Source of the DNA: CAYUWG01 sp964448285
GTDB taxonomy: Bacteria > Bacteroidota > Ignavibacteria > SZUA-365
Assembly (NCBI GenBank): GCA_964448285.1
Contig: CAYUWG010000003.1
Span: 1-64,000 of the forward strand
Length of the DNA: 64,000 nucleotides
Direction of reading: 5' to 3'
Shown here: positions 1 to 8,252 of the stretch, in pieces
How positions within the stretch are numbered: position 1 is the stretch's first letter
How the letters are laid out: each line of letters starts with the position of its first letter
Translations under genes and position numbers: made by a program
Notes under the pieces: model-generated
Seen by the model: only the letters and a program-made list of their open reading frames with translations
What the model was told of the DNA's origin: nothing
Databases searched by the model: none

Positions 1-2227
1 GGGCGGCGACCTTTTCGATGAGGGCGTCCTGCGCGGCGGCCAGCTTGTCGGCGGTGGCGGCTTCCTGTTCCACGAGGGCGAGGTAATCCTTGAGCGCCTT
101 GAGTTCGTCGGCCGCGTCGGCGTCGCCTTTGATTCCCTTGAGCCGGGCGGTGACGCTGGCCTTGGTGAGCTTGCCCTTGTCGTTGGCGGCGTCGGCGAGC
201 AGTCCTTCCTCGCCGCCGTGTTCCTCAGCCATTTCCTCCATCTGCTGCTGGAGCGCGGCGCGGTCGGCCTCCAGCTTTTCGAGGGCGGCCTGTTCGTCCG
301 CGAACCAGCGTCGGACGATGAGCGCGGGCGGGATGAGTTCGGCCTGGTATTTCTTCCTGCCGAGGGTGAAGTCGGGCCGGGCCTTGGTCTTCTTGTTCTT
401 GTCCTCGACGATGAGCCGGGGCTGGGCGGCGTCGCGCCAGCCCTCGGCGGCGATGAGGTAGCAATCGTCCTGCATGGTGGCGGCCCAGTAGTCCATGAGG
501 TGCTGATACACGTCGTAGGCATCGAGCAGCGGCGCAGCCCGGAAGGTGGCGAGCAAATCCTCGGCGATGGTTTCGATGAGCGCCTTGGGATGGCCGTCCT
601 TGGCGAAACACCTCAGGTGCGGCACGGCGGCTTTCTTCCACTTGGCGAAGAGCCGGGTGACGGAGTCGTTGAAGGCGGTGAACTCGGGGTGGCCGAAGAT
701 GGCGGGTTTCACCTCGGCGATGGGGAGCTTGAGCTGGCAATAGCCATCTCCCCCGGGGAGAGGGGAGAAAAGCGCGGCACGGACGCCGGGGATGACCTGC
801 CAGTAGGCGGCGAGCGCATCGAGGTCGCGGTTGGGGATGCCGCCGCGCAGGTGGGCGTCGATGTCCTGCAAGTCCTCCGGCTCGGTGCTGTCGATGTAGC
901 GCGGGAGGTTGAGGTTGTAGTCGTTCTTCGGGTCGGCGATTTCGCTGACGGGCACGAGGCGCGAGTAGCGGGGGAGTTCGGCCTGCCGGGTGAACGTGTC
1001 CACGATCTTGTGGATGTCCTGCTCGCGGAGGCGGTTCTTGTTGCCGTCTTTGATGAAGCCCTTGGAGGCGTCCATCATGAAGATGGCTTTGCGGGCGTTC
1101 GCGCCTTCCTTATCGAGCATGACGATGCAGGCGGGAATGCCCGTGCCGTAAAAGAGGTTCGCCGGCAGGCCGATGATGCCCCGGATGACGCCGCGCTGGA
1201 CGAGGTTCTTGCGGATGGCGGCCTCGGCGTTGCCGCGAAAGAGCACGCCGTGCGGCAGGATGCACGCGCCTTTGCCGGCGGACTTGATGGAGCGAAGGAT
1301 GTGCAACAGGTAGGCGTAATCGCCCTGTTTGCCGGGCGGGATGCCGTAGTGCTGGAAGCGCTGCCAGGGATCGTGTTCGGCATCGAGGCCGGTGCTCCAG
1401 CGTTTATCGCTGAACGGCGGATTGGCGACGACGTAGTCGAAAGTCTTGAGCACATCGCCATCCTTGTAGAGCGGATTGGCGAGCGTGTTGCCCTGCTTGA
1501 TCTCCGCAGTGGCGTAGTCGTGCAGGATCATGTTCATACGGGCCAGGCCGGCGGTGGCATTGTCCTTCTCCTGCCCGTAGAGCGTGACCTTTACGTCCTT
1601 GCCACCATGCCGTGCTTCGTCGCCGATTTTCAGCAGCAGCGAACCTGAGCCGCACGTCGGGTCATAGACCGTAGTGTCGTTGCTGGTTTTCGCGAACCGG
1701 ATGCCGAGAATCTGCGCGATGACGCGGCTGACTTCTGCGGGCGTGTAGAACTGGCCCTTGCTCTTGCCGCTCTCCGTGGCGAAGTGCCGCATGAGGTATT
1801 CGTAGGCGTCGCCCAGGAGGTCGTCGCCATCGGCGCGGTTCTTGGAGAAATCGAGCGCGGGATTCTCGAAGATGGCAATGAGGTTGGTGAGGCGTTCCAC
1901 CATCTCCTTGCCACTGCCGAGCTTGTTCGGATCGTTGAAGTCCGGGATATCGGACAACTGGTTCGCCTGGGCGAGCGGATCGAGAATCTTCTTGTTGATC
2001 TGGTCGCCGATGTCGGTCTTGCCCTTGAGCGCAACCATGTCGGCAAAGCTTGCGCCCGGCGGAACGGTGATGGCGGCGAACGGTTGGCCGGCAAAGCGGT
2101 CGCTGACGTATTTCACGAACAGCAGGACGAGGACGTAGTCCTTGTATTGGGAAGCGTCCATGCCACCGCGCAGTTCGTCGCACGAGGCCCAGAGGGAGGA
2201 GTAGAGTTCGGATTTTTTTATTGCCAT
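1..2227 (-). CDS. hsdM: Type I restriction-modification DNA methyltransferase subunit (3' end cut by window edge)
   Basis: One uninterrupted reading frame starts at the ATG at 2227 and runs off the left edge, giving at least 742 codons. It encodes an N6-adenine DNA methyltransferase, the modification subunit of a type I R-M system. The N-terminal helical domain (about 1-150) precedes the SAM-binding motif DPTCGSGSLL and the catalytic NPPF motif (VANPPFSD), with QFYTP just before the catalytic core, as in HsdM. The C-terminal part is a Glu/Ala-rich, probably coiled-coil region. No recognition (hsdS) or nuclease (hsdR) gene is visible; they would lie beyond position 1. The codon use is far more G+C-rich than the rest of the window, which suggests recent transfer. 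A palindromic tract at 748-760 reads through in frame as SPLPGGDGY, like a REP-type insertion. No clear Shine-Dalgarno precedes the ATG. Confidence 0.93.
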   Translation of the reverse strand, partial: MAIKKSELYSSLWASCDELRGGMDASQYKDYVLVLLFVKYVSDRFAGQPFAAITVPPGASFADMVALKGKTDIGDQINKKILDPLAQANQLSDIPDFNDPNKLGSGKEMVERLTNLIAIFENPALDFSKNRADGDDLLGDAYEYLMRHFATESGKSKGQFYTPAEVSRVIAQILGIRFAKTSNDTTVYDPTCGSGSLLLKIGDEARHGGKDVKVTLYGQEKDNATAGLARMNMILHDYATAEIKQGNTLANPLYKDGDVLKTFDYVVANPPFSDKRWSTGLDAEHDPWQRFQHYGIPPGKQGDYAYLLHILRSIKSAGKGACILPHGVLFRGNAEAAIRKNLVQRGVIRGIIGLPANLFYGTGIPACIVMLDKEGANARKAIFMMDASKGFIKDGNKNRLREQDIHKIVDTFTRQAELPRYSRLVPVSEIADPKNDYNLNLPRYIDSTEPEDLQDIDAHLRGGIPNRDLDALAAYWQVIPGVRAALFSPLPGGDGYCQLKLPIAEVKPAIFGHPEFTAFNDSVTRLFAKWKKAAVPHLRCFAKDGHPKALIETIAEDLLATFRAAPLLDAYDVYQHLMDYWAATMQDDCYLIAAEGWRDAAQPRLIVEDKNKKTKARPDFTLGRKKYQAELIPPALIVRRWFADEQAALEKLEADRAALQQQMEEMAEEHGGEEGLLADAANDKGKLTKASVTARLKGIKGDADAADELKALKDYLALVEQEAATADKLAAAQDALIEKVAA

Positions 2228-2400
2228 GTCAGACGGAAGGACAGATGCTGATCGTCAATTACTTTCTTACTCTCATTTCACATTCTGAAAATAGGAAGTC
2301 ATAGGGATTTGTTGTAACGGTCCCTCTGGAAAGAAATGATTAACTCTGTCTGGTTGGTGCATCGTTCACACACAGGGCAGCATCAGGATGCGTCGTGCGA

Positions 2401-2432
2401 ATCAGTAATCCGTAATCAGTAATCCGTAATCA
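2401..2432. repeat. Short tandem repeat beside the hsdM gene
   Basis: Two adjacent copies of the 14-base unit CAGTAATCCGTAAT lie in the 267-base gap between the divergent hsdM and dapE-like genes. The gap is also where composition drops from G+C-rich to the moderate value of the rest of the window. The repeat may mark the edge of an acquired segment, but there is no integrase or tRNA nearby to support an attachment site. Confidence 0.6.
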
Positions 2433-2494
2433 CGCGCAGCGGCAACGCCGCTCGCCTTTTCTTTTATCGCTATCACGGTTTAGATTGACCGGCG

Positions 2495-3490
2495 ATGGAT
2501 CCGGTCTCGTTTACAAGGCAACTCATCGATATTCCTTCGGTCACTGGGAGTGAAGCGGAGGTCGCGTCTTTTCTTGAGGAGTATTGCACCTCACGCGGTT
2601 ATCGATGCGAACGGCAGGAGGTTGACGAGAATCGCTGGAATCTCTTCGTCAATTGGGAAGGCCATGTCGATGTCGCGTTCTGTACACATATCGATACCGT
2701 TCCGCCATTCTTTCCTTCCTCCGAGTCGGAAAGCGAAGTCTTCGGTCGAGGGGCGTGTGATACGAAGGGGATCATCGCTGCTATGCTGGCATCCGGTGAA
2801 AGGATTTCGGAACGCGGCTCTGTCCCTTCCTATCTGTTCGTCGTCGGTGAAGAAACGAATAGCATCGGCGCGAAGACTGCTGCACGCAGCGGTCGATCGG
2901 CACGGTACATCGTCGTCGGGGAGCCGACCGAAAACACGCTCGCCGTGGGGCACAAGGGCGTGCTCTCATACACGTTGGAAACGACGGGAAGGACCGCACA
3001 CTCCGCATACCCTGACCGCGGTTCATCAGCGATTCACGCGCTGCTGGATTTGCTCAACGAGATTCGGTCGCGCGACTGGGGAAGCGATCCCGAACTCGGC
3101 CCTGCTACACTCAACGTCGGACTCATCGGCGGCGGCATCGCGCCGAACGTCTTCGCGGACAGGGCGAGTGCGAGCGTCGTTCACAGGCTCGTGACTCCTT
3201 TGGCAGAGCAGAAGCGCATCCTTGATTCGCTCTTAGATGGGCGTGCATCCATCACGATCAACGCGGAAAACGATCCGCAACGAATGTTCGTCCCGGATGG
3301 ATTTCCAACATCGGCAGTTTCTTTCGGAACAGACATCCCCTACCTTCGCAGCATGGCTACCCCGTTGCTCGTCGGGCCCGGTTCAATCCACGACGCGCAC
3401 ACGGAGAACGAGCGACTTTCCAAATCACAACTCTTCGAAGCCATCGACCTCTATGAACGGCTCTATTTCACATTGAAAGACATCGGATGA
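2495..3490 (+). CDS. dapE: M20-family amidohydrolase, probable N-succinyl/acyl-diaminopimelate deacylase
   Basis: Zinc-dependent deacylase of the M20 family (DapE/ArgE/CPG2). Seen in the 331-residue product: the first metal motif H65-x-D67 (THIDTVPP), the bridging Asp89 (GRGACDTKG), the catalytic and metal-binding Glu119-Glu120 (GEET), Glu143 (GEPTEN) and the C-terminal metal His302 (DAHTENE). The family includes ArgE and other deacylases. The DapE assignment comes from position: the stop codon overlaps the start of dapB by four bases, and dapA follows, so it probably removes the acyl group from N-acyl-LL-diaminopimelate in lysine and peptidoglycan precursor synthesis. At 331 residues it is somewhat shorter than typical DapE (about 375). 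Confidence 0.82.
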   Translation: MDPVSFTRQLIDIPSVTGSEAEVASFLEEYCTSRGYRCERQEVDENRWNLFVNWEGHVDVAFCTHIDTVPPFFPSSESESEVFGRGACDTKGIIAAMLASGERISERGSVPSYLFVVGEETNSIGAKTAARSGRSARYIVVGEPTENTLAVGHKGVLSYTLETTGRTAHSAYPDRGSSAIHALLDLLNEIRSRDWGSDPELGPATLNVGLIGGGIAPNVFADRASASVVHRLVTPLAEQKRILDSLLDGRASITINAENDPQRMFVPDGFPTSAVSFGTDIPYLRSMATPLLVGPGSIHDAHTENERLSKSQLFEAIDLYERLYFTLKDIG

Positions 3491-4230
3491 TTCCTCCTCG
3501 CATCGCACTTATCGGTTATGGCAAGATGGGCCGTGAGATCGAGTTGGTCGCACAGGAGAAAGGCATTCCCGTCACGGCCATCATCGACGTTGTCAACGCA
3601 CCGGTGCACAGCATCAACAACGGCGTGTTGGAGAACGCGGACGTGTGCATCGACTTTACGACGCCGGCAGCGGTACTCGAAAACATCCGCGCTTGCGCAA
3701 CCGCGAAGAAGCACGTGGTGGTTGGAACGACAGGATGGCACGAACACGTCGATACCGTACGCTCGATCGTGGAAGAGCACGGCATCGGTTGTATCTATGC
3801 GAGCAATTTTTCGATCGGAGTGCATCTCTTTCTCAAACTCGTTCAACACGCGGCGACGCTCTTCGACCGTTTCGAACAGTATGACGCGAGCGTGCATGAA
3901 ACGCATCATCGCATGAAGAAAGACGCACCTTCCGGTACTGCGCTCACGATCGCGCAAGGCCTGCTGGATTCTTTGAAACGCAAGCAGAACATCATCACCG
4001 AATCGCGGAATGATGCGCCGCCTGAAGATGCATTGATGGTGACGTCGAACCGCGTCGGAAATGTCCCCGGCACGCACCAGGTCATCTTCGACAGCGCCGC
4101 CGACAGCATCGAGCTTACTCACACTGCGCGGAACAGACGAGGCTTCGCGGAAGGCGCGCTTCTCGCCGCTTCGTGGATTCACAAGAGAACAGGATTCTAT
4201 TCAATCGAGGATATGCTCCATGAAATCTAA
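3487..4230 (+). CDS. dapB: 4-hydroxy-tetrahydrodipicolinate reductase
   Basis: NAD(P)H-dependent reductase of the diaminopimelate/lysine pathway, 247 residues, the usual length. The N-terminus has the Rossmann signature IALIGYGKMG (residues 6-15). The substrate-binding and catalytic signature THHRMKKDAPSGTA (139-152) carries the His pair and the catalytic Lys. GTTGWHE near residue 80 matches the conserved nucleotide-proximal loop. The start ATG overlaps the dapE-like stop (ATGA), and the 3' end overlaps the dapA start by 11 bases, so the three genes should be translationally coupled in one operon. Confidence 0.95.
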   Translation: MIPPRIALIGYGKMGREIELVAQEKGIPVTAIIDVVNAPVHSINNGVLENADVCIDFTTPAAVLENIRACATAKKHVVVGTTGWHEHVDTVRSIVEEHGIGCIYASNFSIGVHLFLKLVQHAATLFDRFEQYDASVHETHHRMKKDAPSGTALTIAQGLLDSLKRKQNIITESRNDAPPEDALMVTSNRVGNVPGTHQVIFDSAADSIELTHTARNRRGFAEGALLAASWIHKRTGFYSIEDMLHEI

Positions 4231-5110
4231 TCCCTACAAAGGCGTGGGCACCGCGCTCGTCACTCCGTTCAACAAGGCCGGCGCAGTTGCTCTCGATACG
4301 ATGAAGACGCTCGTCGAACGCCAGATCGCCGGCGGCGTCGATATGCTCGTCCCATGCGGAACGACCGGTGAAGCGGTTACGCTGACGAGTGAAGAATACG
4401 AAGCCGTGATTGCGACCGTCGTCGAAACTGCGAACAAGCGCGTGATGGTCGTCGCCGGTTGCGGTTCCAACTCCACACAGAAGACGATCGAAACGGGAAA
4501 GATCGCGCAGTCGTGCGGAGCGGATGCGCTCCTTGTCGTCGGGCCATATTACAACAAGCCGACGCAGGAAGGTTATTACCAGCATTTCAAAGCAGTCGCG
4601 GAAGCGGTGCCGCTCCCGATCATTCTTTACAACGTTCCGGGCCGCACCGGCGGCAACATCACGGCGGAAACGCAGGTGCGGATTGCTCGCATCGGGAACG
4701 TCGTCGCAACGAAGGAAGCGTCGGCGAATTTCAGTCAGCTCATGCAAATCCTGATGGAGCGCCCGAACGGATTCAACGTGCTTTCCGGTGACGATAATCT
4801 CGTGCTTGCACAAATCGCCTGCGGGATCGACGGCGTCATCTCCGTCGTGTCAAACGAAATTCCAGCGGAGTTCTCGCAGATGGTCCATGCCGCATTGAAG
4901 GGTGATTTCAAGAAAGCGCGCGAACTCCATTTCCGCTATCTCGAACTCATGGAGGTCAACTTCATCGAATCGAATCCGATACCGGTGAAGGCCGCGATGG
5001 CGATGATGGGGTTGATCGATGAGCGCTACCGGCTTCCGCTCGTTCCCATTTCACCGGCGAACAAAGCTGCGCTTCACGCCGTGCTTCAGAAGTTGGGCTT
5101 CGAAGTCTAA
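4220..5110 (+). CDS. dapA: 4-hydroxy-tetrahydrodipicolinate synthase
   Basis: Class I aldolase-type enzyme condensing pyruvate with aspartate semialdehyde, the first committed step of the lysine/DAP pathway. The ATG at 4220 gives 296 residues, the normal family length; the frame is open further upstream but that stretch lies inside dapB. Visible signatures: CGTTGEAVTL (46-55), the YYNKPTQEGYYQHF segment, LYNVPGRT with the proton-relay Tyr137, and the Schiff-base Lys165 in ATKEASAN. Last gene of the dapE-dapB-dapA set. Confidence 0.96.
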   Translation: MKSNPYKGVGTALVTPFNKAGAVALDTMKTLVERQIAGGVDMLVPCGTTGEAVTLTSEEYEAVIATVVETANKRVMVVAGCGSNSTQKTIETGKIAQSCGADALLVVGPYYNKPTQEGYYQHFKAVAEAVPLPIILYNVPGRTGGNITAETQVRIARIGNVVATKEASANFSQLMQILMERPNGFNVLSGDDNLVLAQIACGIDGVISVVSNEIPAEFSQMVHAALKGDFKKARELHFRYLELMEVNFIESNPIPVKAAMAMMGLIDERYRLPLVPISPANKAALHAVLQKLGFEV

Positions 5111-5141
5111 GTCCCGATCAACACGCCGATGACCGCGTCGT

Positions 5142-5612
5142 ATGCAGGTTGAAATCCGAGAATATCGACCGGAAGATTTCGATGCCTGTCTTGTGATTTT
5201 CAACAGCAACGTCCCGCGTTTTTTCACCGACGCCGAACGAAATGCATTCACGGATTTTCTCCATGCACTTCCTGGTCCCTACCTCGTTCTCTACAACGAC
5301 GCCGGTACAATCATCGGCTGCGGCGGTTATGCAGTCGATGAAAGCGCCAACCGCTGTGATCTCTGTTGGGGTATGGTGCACCAGAGTTTCCACGGACGCG
5401 GTTTTGGAAAAACACTGATACTCGAACGGCTTTCCCGTGCGCGAACCGATGCACGCATCCGAACGATCGCTCTCAACACGAGCCAGCACACGCAGGGTTT
5501 TTATGAGCGCCTCGGTTTTCGAACGATCGAGGTTATCCGTGACGGATATTCGCCCGGACTCGATCGCTGTGAGATGCGGTTAACCGTTGAGAGCGGTGAA
5601 GCGGGCTTATGA
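5142..5612 (+). CDS. GNAT-family N-acetyltransferase
   Basis: A 156-residue single-domain acetyltransferase. The acetyl-CoA pyrophosphate-binding loop is visible as HGRGFGKTL (residues 84-92), preceded by the strand LCWGMVH and followed by the typical LNTSQHTQGFYERLGF segment, where Asn and Tyr are family-conserved. The substrate cannot be told from sequence. It lies 31 bases after dapA on the same strand and may be cotranscribed. It converges on the cupin gene, whose stop is two bases away. No convincing Shine-Dalgarno is seen before the ATG. Confidence 0.85.
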   Translation: MQVEIREYRPEDFDACLVIFNSNVPRFFTDAERNAFTDFLHALPGPYLVLYNDAGTIIGCGGYAVDESANRCDLCWGMVHQSFHGRGFGKTLILERLSRARTDARIRTIALNTSQHTQGFYERLGFRTIEVIRDGYSPGLDRCEMRLTVESGEAGL

Positions 5613-5613
5613 A

Positions 5614-5976
5614 TTACACCCATCCGGGATCCTGGATCGTCCTTGTTGAAGTCACGTTGCCGGTGTTGATCGTACCAGCCGGTTCTATCAACAGCACGTG
5701 AACTTCTTCTTCGGCGACAGGGCGATGTTCTGTACCTCGAGGCACGACAAGAAATTCTCCCTCACGAATCTGCACCTCGCCGTTGCGAAACTGCATCGTG
5801 AGCGTTCCTTTCAGCACGTAAAACAACTCATCCTCAAGCTCATGATGATGCCATTCGAACTCCCCTTTGAGCTTGGCTAACTTCACGAGCGTGTCATTGA
5901 CCTGCGCAACGATCTTCGGCGACCAGTACTCACGAATGCGTGAGAGTTTTTCGACAAGCTTTATCGATTCCATCAT
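5614..5976 (-). CDS. Small single-domain cupin protein
   Basis: A 120-residue cupin_2-type beta-barrel. Metal-ligand motif 1 is seen as the His cluster H43-H45 with Glu50 (EWHHHELEDELFYVL), and motif 2 as PRGTEHRPV with His84. Such proteins are small-molecule binding, isomerase or dioxygenase-like proteins; no substrate is evident. It starts four bases after the aminotransferase stop and is the third gene of an apparent minus-strand unit (deacetylase, aminotransferase, cupin). Confidence 0.85.
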   Translation of the reverse strand: MMESIKLVEKLSRIREYWSPKIVAQVNDTLVKLAKLKGEFEWHHHELEDELFYVLKGTLTMQFRNGEVQIREGEFLVVPRGTEHRPVAEEEVHVLLIEPAGTINTGNVTSTRTIQDPGWV

Positions 5977-5980
5977 CTAC

Positions 5981-7276
5981 CTACCTTTCCGTCGTGATCC
6001 ATGCGCAGATTCTTTCCATCGCTTCGATCGTATCGAAACACCATCGCCGAACGAAACCTTCGGAAAGCGGCTGATCGAGCGGTTCGGTTTTGCTCGCAGC
6101 GATTGCGGCAGCACCATCGAAGTTGACGTAGGCAAGTCGTGCGGTCAGTTCGCTCTCCGGGCGTTCGAAATCTGCGCCCGGAAGAATCGCAACACCTGCT
6201 TCATCGAGCAGCCGCTCACAAAGCTCGCGTCCCGTCGTGATGCCTTTTTTCGCGAGCGCTTCCCGGTGAACTTCGAAATCGAGAAAGAGATAGAACGCGC
6301 CTTCCGGCTTGTGGACTCTGATTCCTGCCTGAAAAAGCATGTCTGCGCAACGCTGCCCGAGACGCGAAAGGATTCTCCGCACGTGCCAGAGATAGATTTC
6401 TATTTCCGGGTGCCCTTCGAACGCTCGCACTGCGGCGTATTGAATCGGTGCGCTGACGGACGTGTAGGTTTCACTTGCCACGTTGGCCATTGCATCGAGC
6501 AGCCAGTGAAGATCGGATGGAAACGTGAACGTTCCGAGGCGCCATCCACCCGCGCCGCACCATTTCGACAGACCCGAGCTGACGATCGTCCTTTCCGGGT
6601 AAAAGCGCGCGATCGAGACGTGTGCGCCACGATGGTGCAGTTGTCCGTAAATCTCATCGGAGAGGAGAATGATCTCGTACTTTCTCGCAACGTCTGCGAT
6701 GTCGCGAAGCTGCTGTTCGCCGTACGTATCGCCATCGGGGTTGCCCGGATAGTTCAGAACGAGAAGGCGCGGCCGGAACATATCCTTGTCATCACGAACG
6801 AGGCGTTCGATCTGCTCGGCGGAGATGCGCCATTTGTCTTCGAAGGATGTATGGATGATGCGCACGTTTCGTCCGATGATCTTTGCCTGCGGAACGTAGG
6901 AAACCCAGCAAGGCGTCGGGAGAATGATCTCACCGTAATAGACGAGCTGCAGCAGGAACATCAACTCCTTCGAACCCGGACCGATGAGCACTCCATCTTC
7001 GTGCGCGTCGATGTGATCTTTTCTCCGGTGGAAATCCGCAACGGCATTGCGAAGTTCGGGGAGGCCTTTCACCGGAAGGTAGCTTTTCTCATGCGCACGC
7101 TGCTTGAGTGCCTTTACGATCACATCCGGAACGGGAAACGGTGATTGCCCCAAACCGAGCTTACAGATTTTTCGTCCCTGCTTGATCAGCGCATTACTTC
7201 GGTCGTTGATTGCGAGCGTTGCGGAAGTTCCCAATCCCCGAACGTTCAGATTGAGACTTACATTCTTTCTATCCAT
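5981..7276 (-). CDS. PLP-dependent aminotransferase, class I/II fold
   Basis: A 431-residue fold-type I aminotransferase. Visible PLP-site features: NYPGNPDG (from Asn175), SDEIYG with Asp207, the Schiff-base Lys238 in SSGLSKWCGAGGWRLG, and a C-terminal phosphate/carboxylate Arg in the TARLAYVNFDG region. The family includes aspartate, aromatic and alanine aminotransferases; the amino donor is not predictable. It is 61 bases downstream of the deacetylase gene and immediately upstream of the cupin, suggesting a small catabolic or modification operon. Confidence 0.9.
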   Translation of the reverse strand: MDRKNVSLNLNVRGLGTSATLAINDRSNALIKQGRKICKLGLGQSPFPVPDVIVKALKQRAHEKSYLPVKGLPELRNAVADFHRRKDHIDAHEDGVLIGPGSKELMFLLQLVYYGEIILPTPCWVSYVPQAKIIGRNVRIIHTSFEDKWRISAEQIERLVRDDKDMFRPRLLVLNYPGNPDGDTYGEQQLRDIADVARKYEIILLSDEIYGQLHHRGAHVSIARFYPERTIVSSGLSKWCGAGGWRLGTFTFPSDLHWLLDAMANVASETYTSVSAPIQYAAVRAFEGHPEIEIYLWHVRRILSRLGQRCADMLFQAGIRVHKPEGAFYLFLDFEVHREALAKKGITTGRELCERLLDEAGVAILPGADFERPESELTARLAYVNFDGAAAIAASKTEPLDQPLSEGFVRRWCFDTIEAMERICAWITTER

Positions 7277-7337
7277 GTGGCATTCATCGTCTGTGATTAT
7301 GCGTGCGGTGTTTCATCCGCTTTGAATATAAAGGCAA

Positions 7338-8060
7338 TCATAAGCCAAACAACAAATCATCGACGGGAGGCGAGAAGGACTCTTGAAAGAACGCGAAGTG
7401 CTCTTCGTCCCAGAACATCCAGTTCTCGAAGTTGTATTCATCCACGTCGCGGATCACACTCTGATGCGCATTGATCGCACTTCTCTCGATCGCCTGATAC
7501 CCGGCCACGTCGATGACCGCGTGGATTCGATGCGCTGGATTCCCGGCAAGCTTTCTCGGCCAGTCTTTGATTCGCTCGAGGGGAAGGCAGTGAAAGCACA
7601 AGCGCTTCAACCAATCGTGTTTCTCGCGGAGCGAAACGAAGACGCGCTTTACTGCATGGTGAACGACGATATGATCCGGATGCACACTGCCGCCGTGAAC
7701 TTCGAACGTGAGAAGCACTTGCGGTTGCACTTCGAGGACATGCCGTTCGATTTCATTCTCCAACTCTCTCGGATCGAGATCACGCAAGCGGGAATCCGGA
7801 AAGTTGCCCTGATAATGTTCGCGTACACCGAGGATCGCAGATGCGCGCTTCACTTCAACTTCTCTTACCGCAGCGATCTCTTCAGGCGTCTGGCCATTCA
7901 ATACAGCATTGCGGCTCGCTTCGCCTCTCGTCATCGTGTAGATGAAGACGTCTGCGATTCCGCCAAGCGCGTACTTCGCAATCGTACCGGAGATTGGGAA
8001 CGACTCGTCGTCCGGGTGAGCGAAGATTCCGAATATGCGAGGTTTTGATTTTGTGTTCAT
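7338..8060 (-). CDS. PIG-L/LmbE-family zinc deacetylase
   Basis: A 240-residue PIG-L family protein; relatives deacetylate N-acetylglucosamine derivatives (PIG-L, MshB, BshB). The zinc and catalytic motif AHPDDE is at residues 14-19, and the second metal motif HPDH at 127-130. The start at 8060 leaves a normal compact domain. First gene of the minus-strand trio ending in the cupin. It diverges from the giant repeat protein; the 192-base gap must contain both promoters. Confidence 0.9.
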   Translation of the reverse strand: MNTKSKPRIFGIFAHPDDESFPISGTIAKYALGGIADVFIYTMTRGEASRNAVLNGQTPEEIAAVREVEVKRASAILGVREHYQGNFPDSRLRDLDPRELENEIERHVLEVQPQVLLTFEVHGGSVHPDHIVVHHAVKRVFVSLREKHDWLKRLCFHCLPLERIKDWPRKLAGNPAHRIHAVIDVAGYQAIERSAINAHQSVIRDVDEYNFENWMFWDEEHFAFFQESFSPPVDDLLFGL

Positions 8061-8252
8061 AGGATTTCTTGCTGATGCACTACATGAATTGATGGCTCAA
8101 ACTTATTCAGAAATAAACGAAGTTCTATTGAGTTTCACTGAAATAATTTCCAACTTAGGCGCAGCAAAGTGATGCCTCGCACCCCATTTTGAGTCTATTC
8201 ATCCTGATGGTCCGCGGCAACATAAATCATTCGACACTTTAGAGGAGCACGT

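Noticed and set aside
218..1648. A 476-codon plus-strand open frame across the hsdM region
   Set aside because: It is antisense to a continuous methyltransferase frame with DPTCGSGSLL and NPPF motifs; the high G+C content creates long stop-free shadows.
225..2183. Apparent break-up of hsdM into several short minus-strand frames
   Set aside because: Direct translation from 2227 gives one uninterrupted frame to the window edge. The short frames are in other phases, so there is no frameshift.
5867..7144. A 425-codon plus-strand frame opposite the aminotransferase
   Set aside because: Antisense to a gene with intact PLP-enzyme motifs; its Arg/Cys-rich sequence has no recognisable domain.
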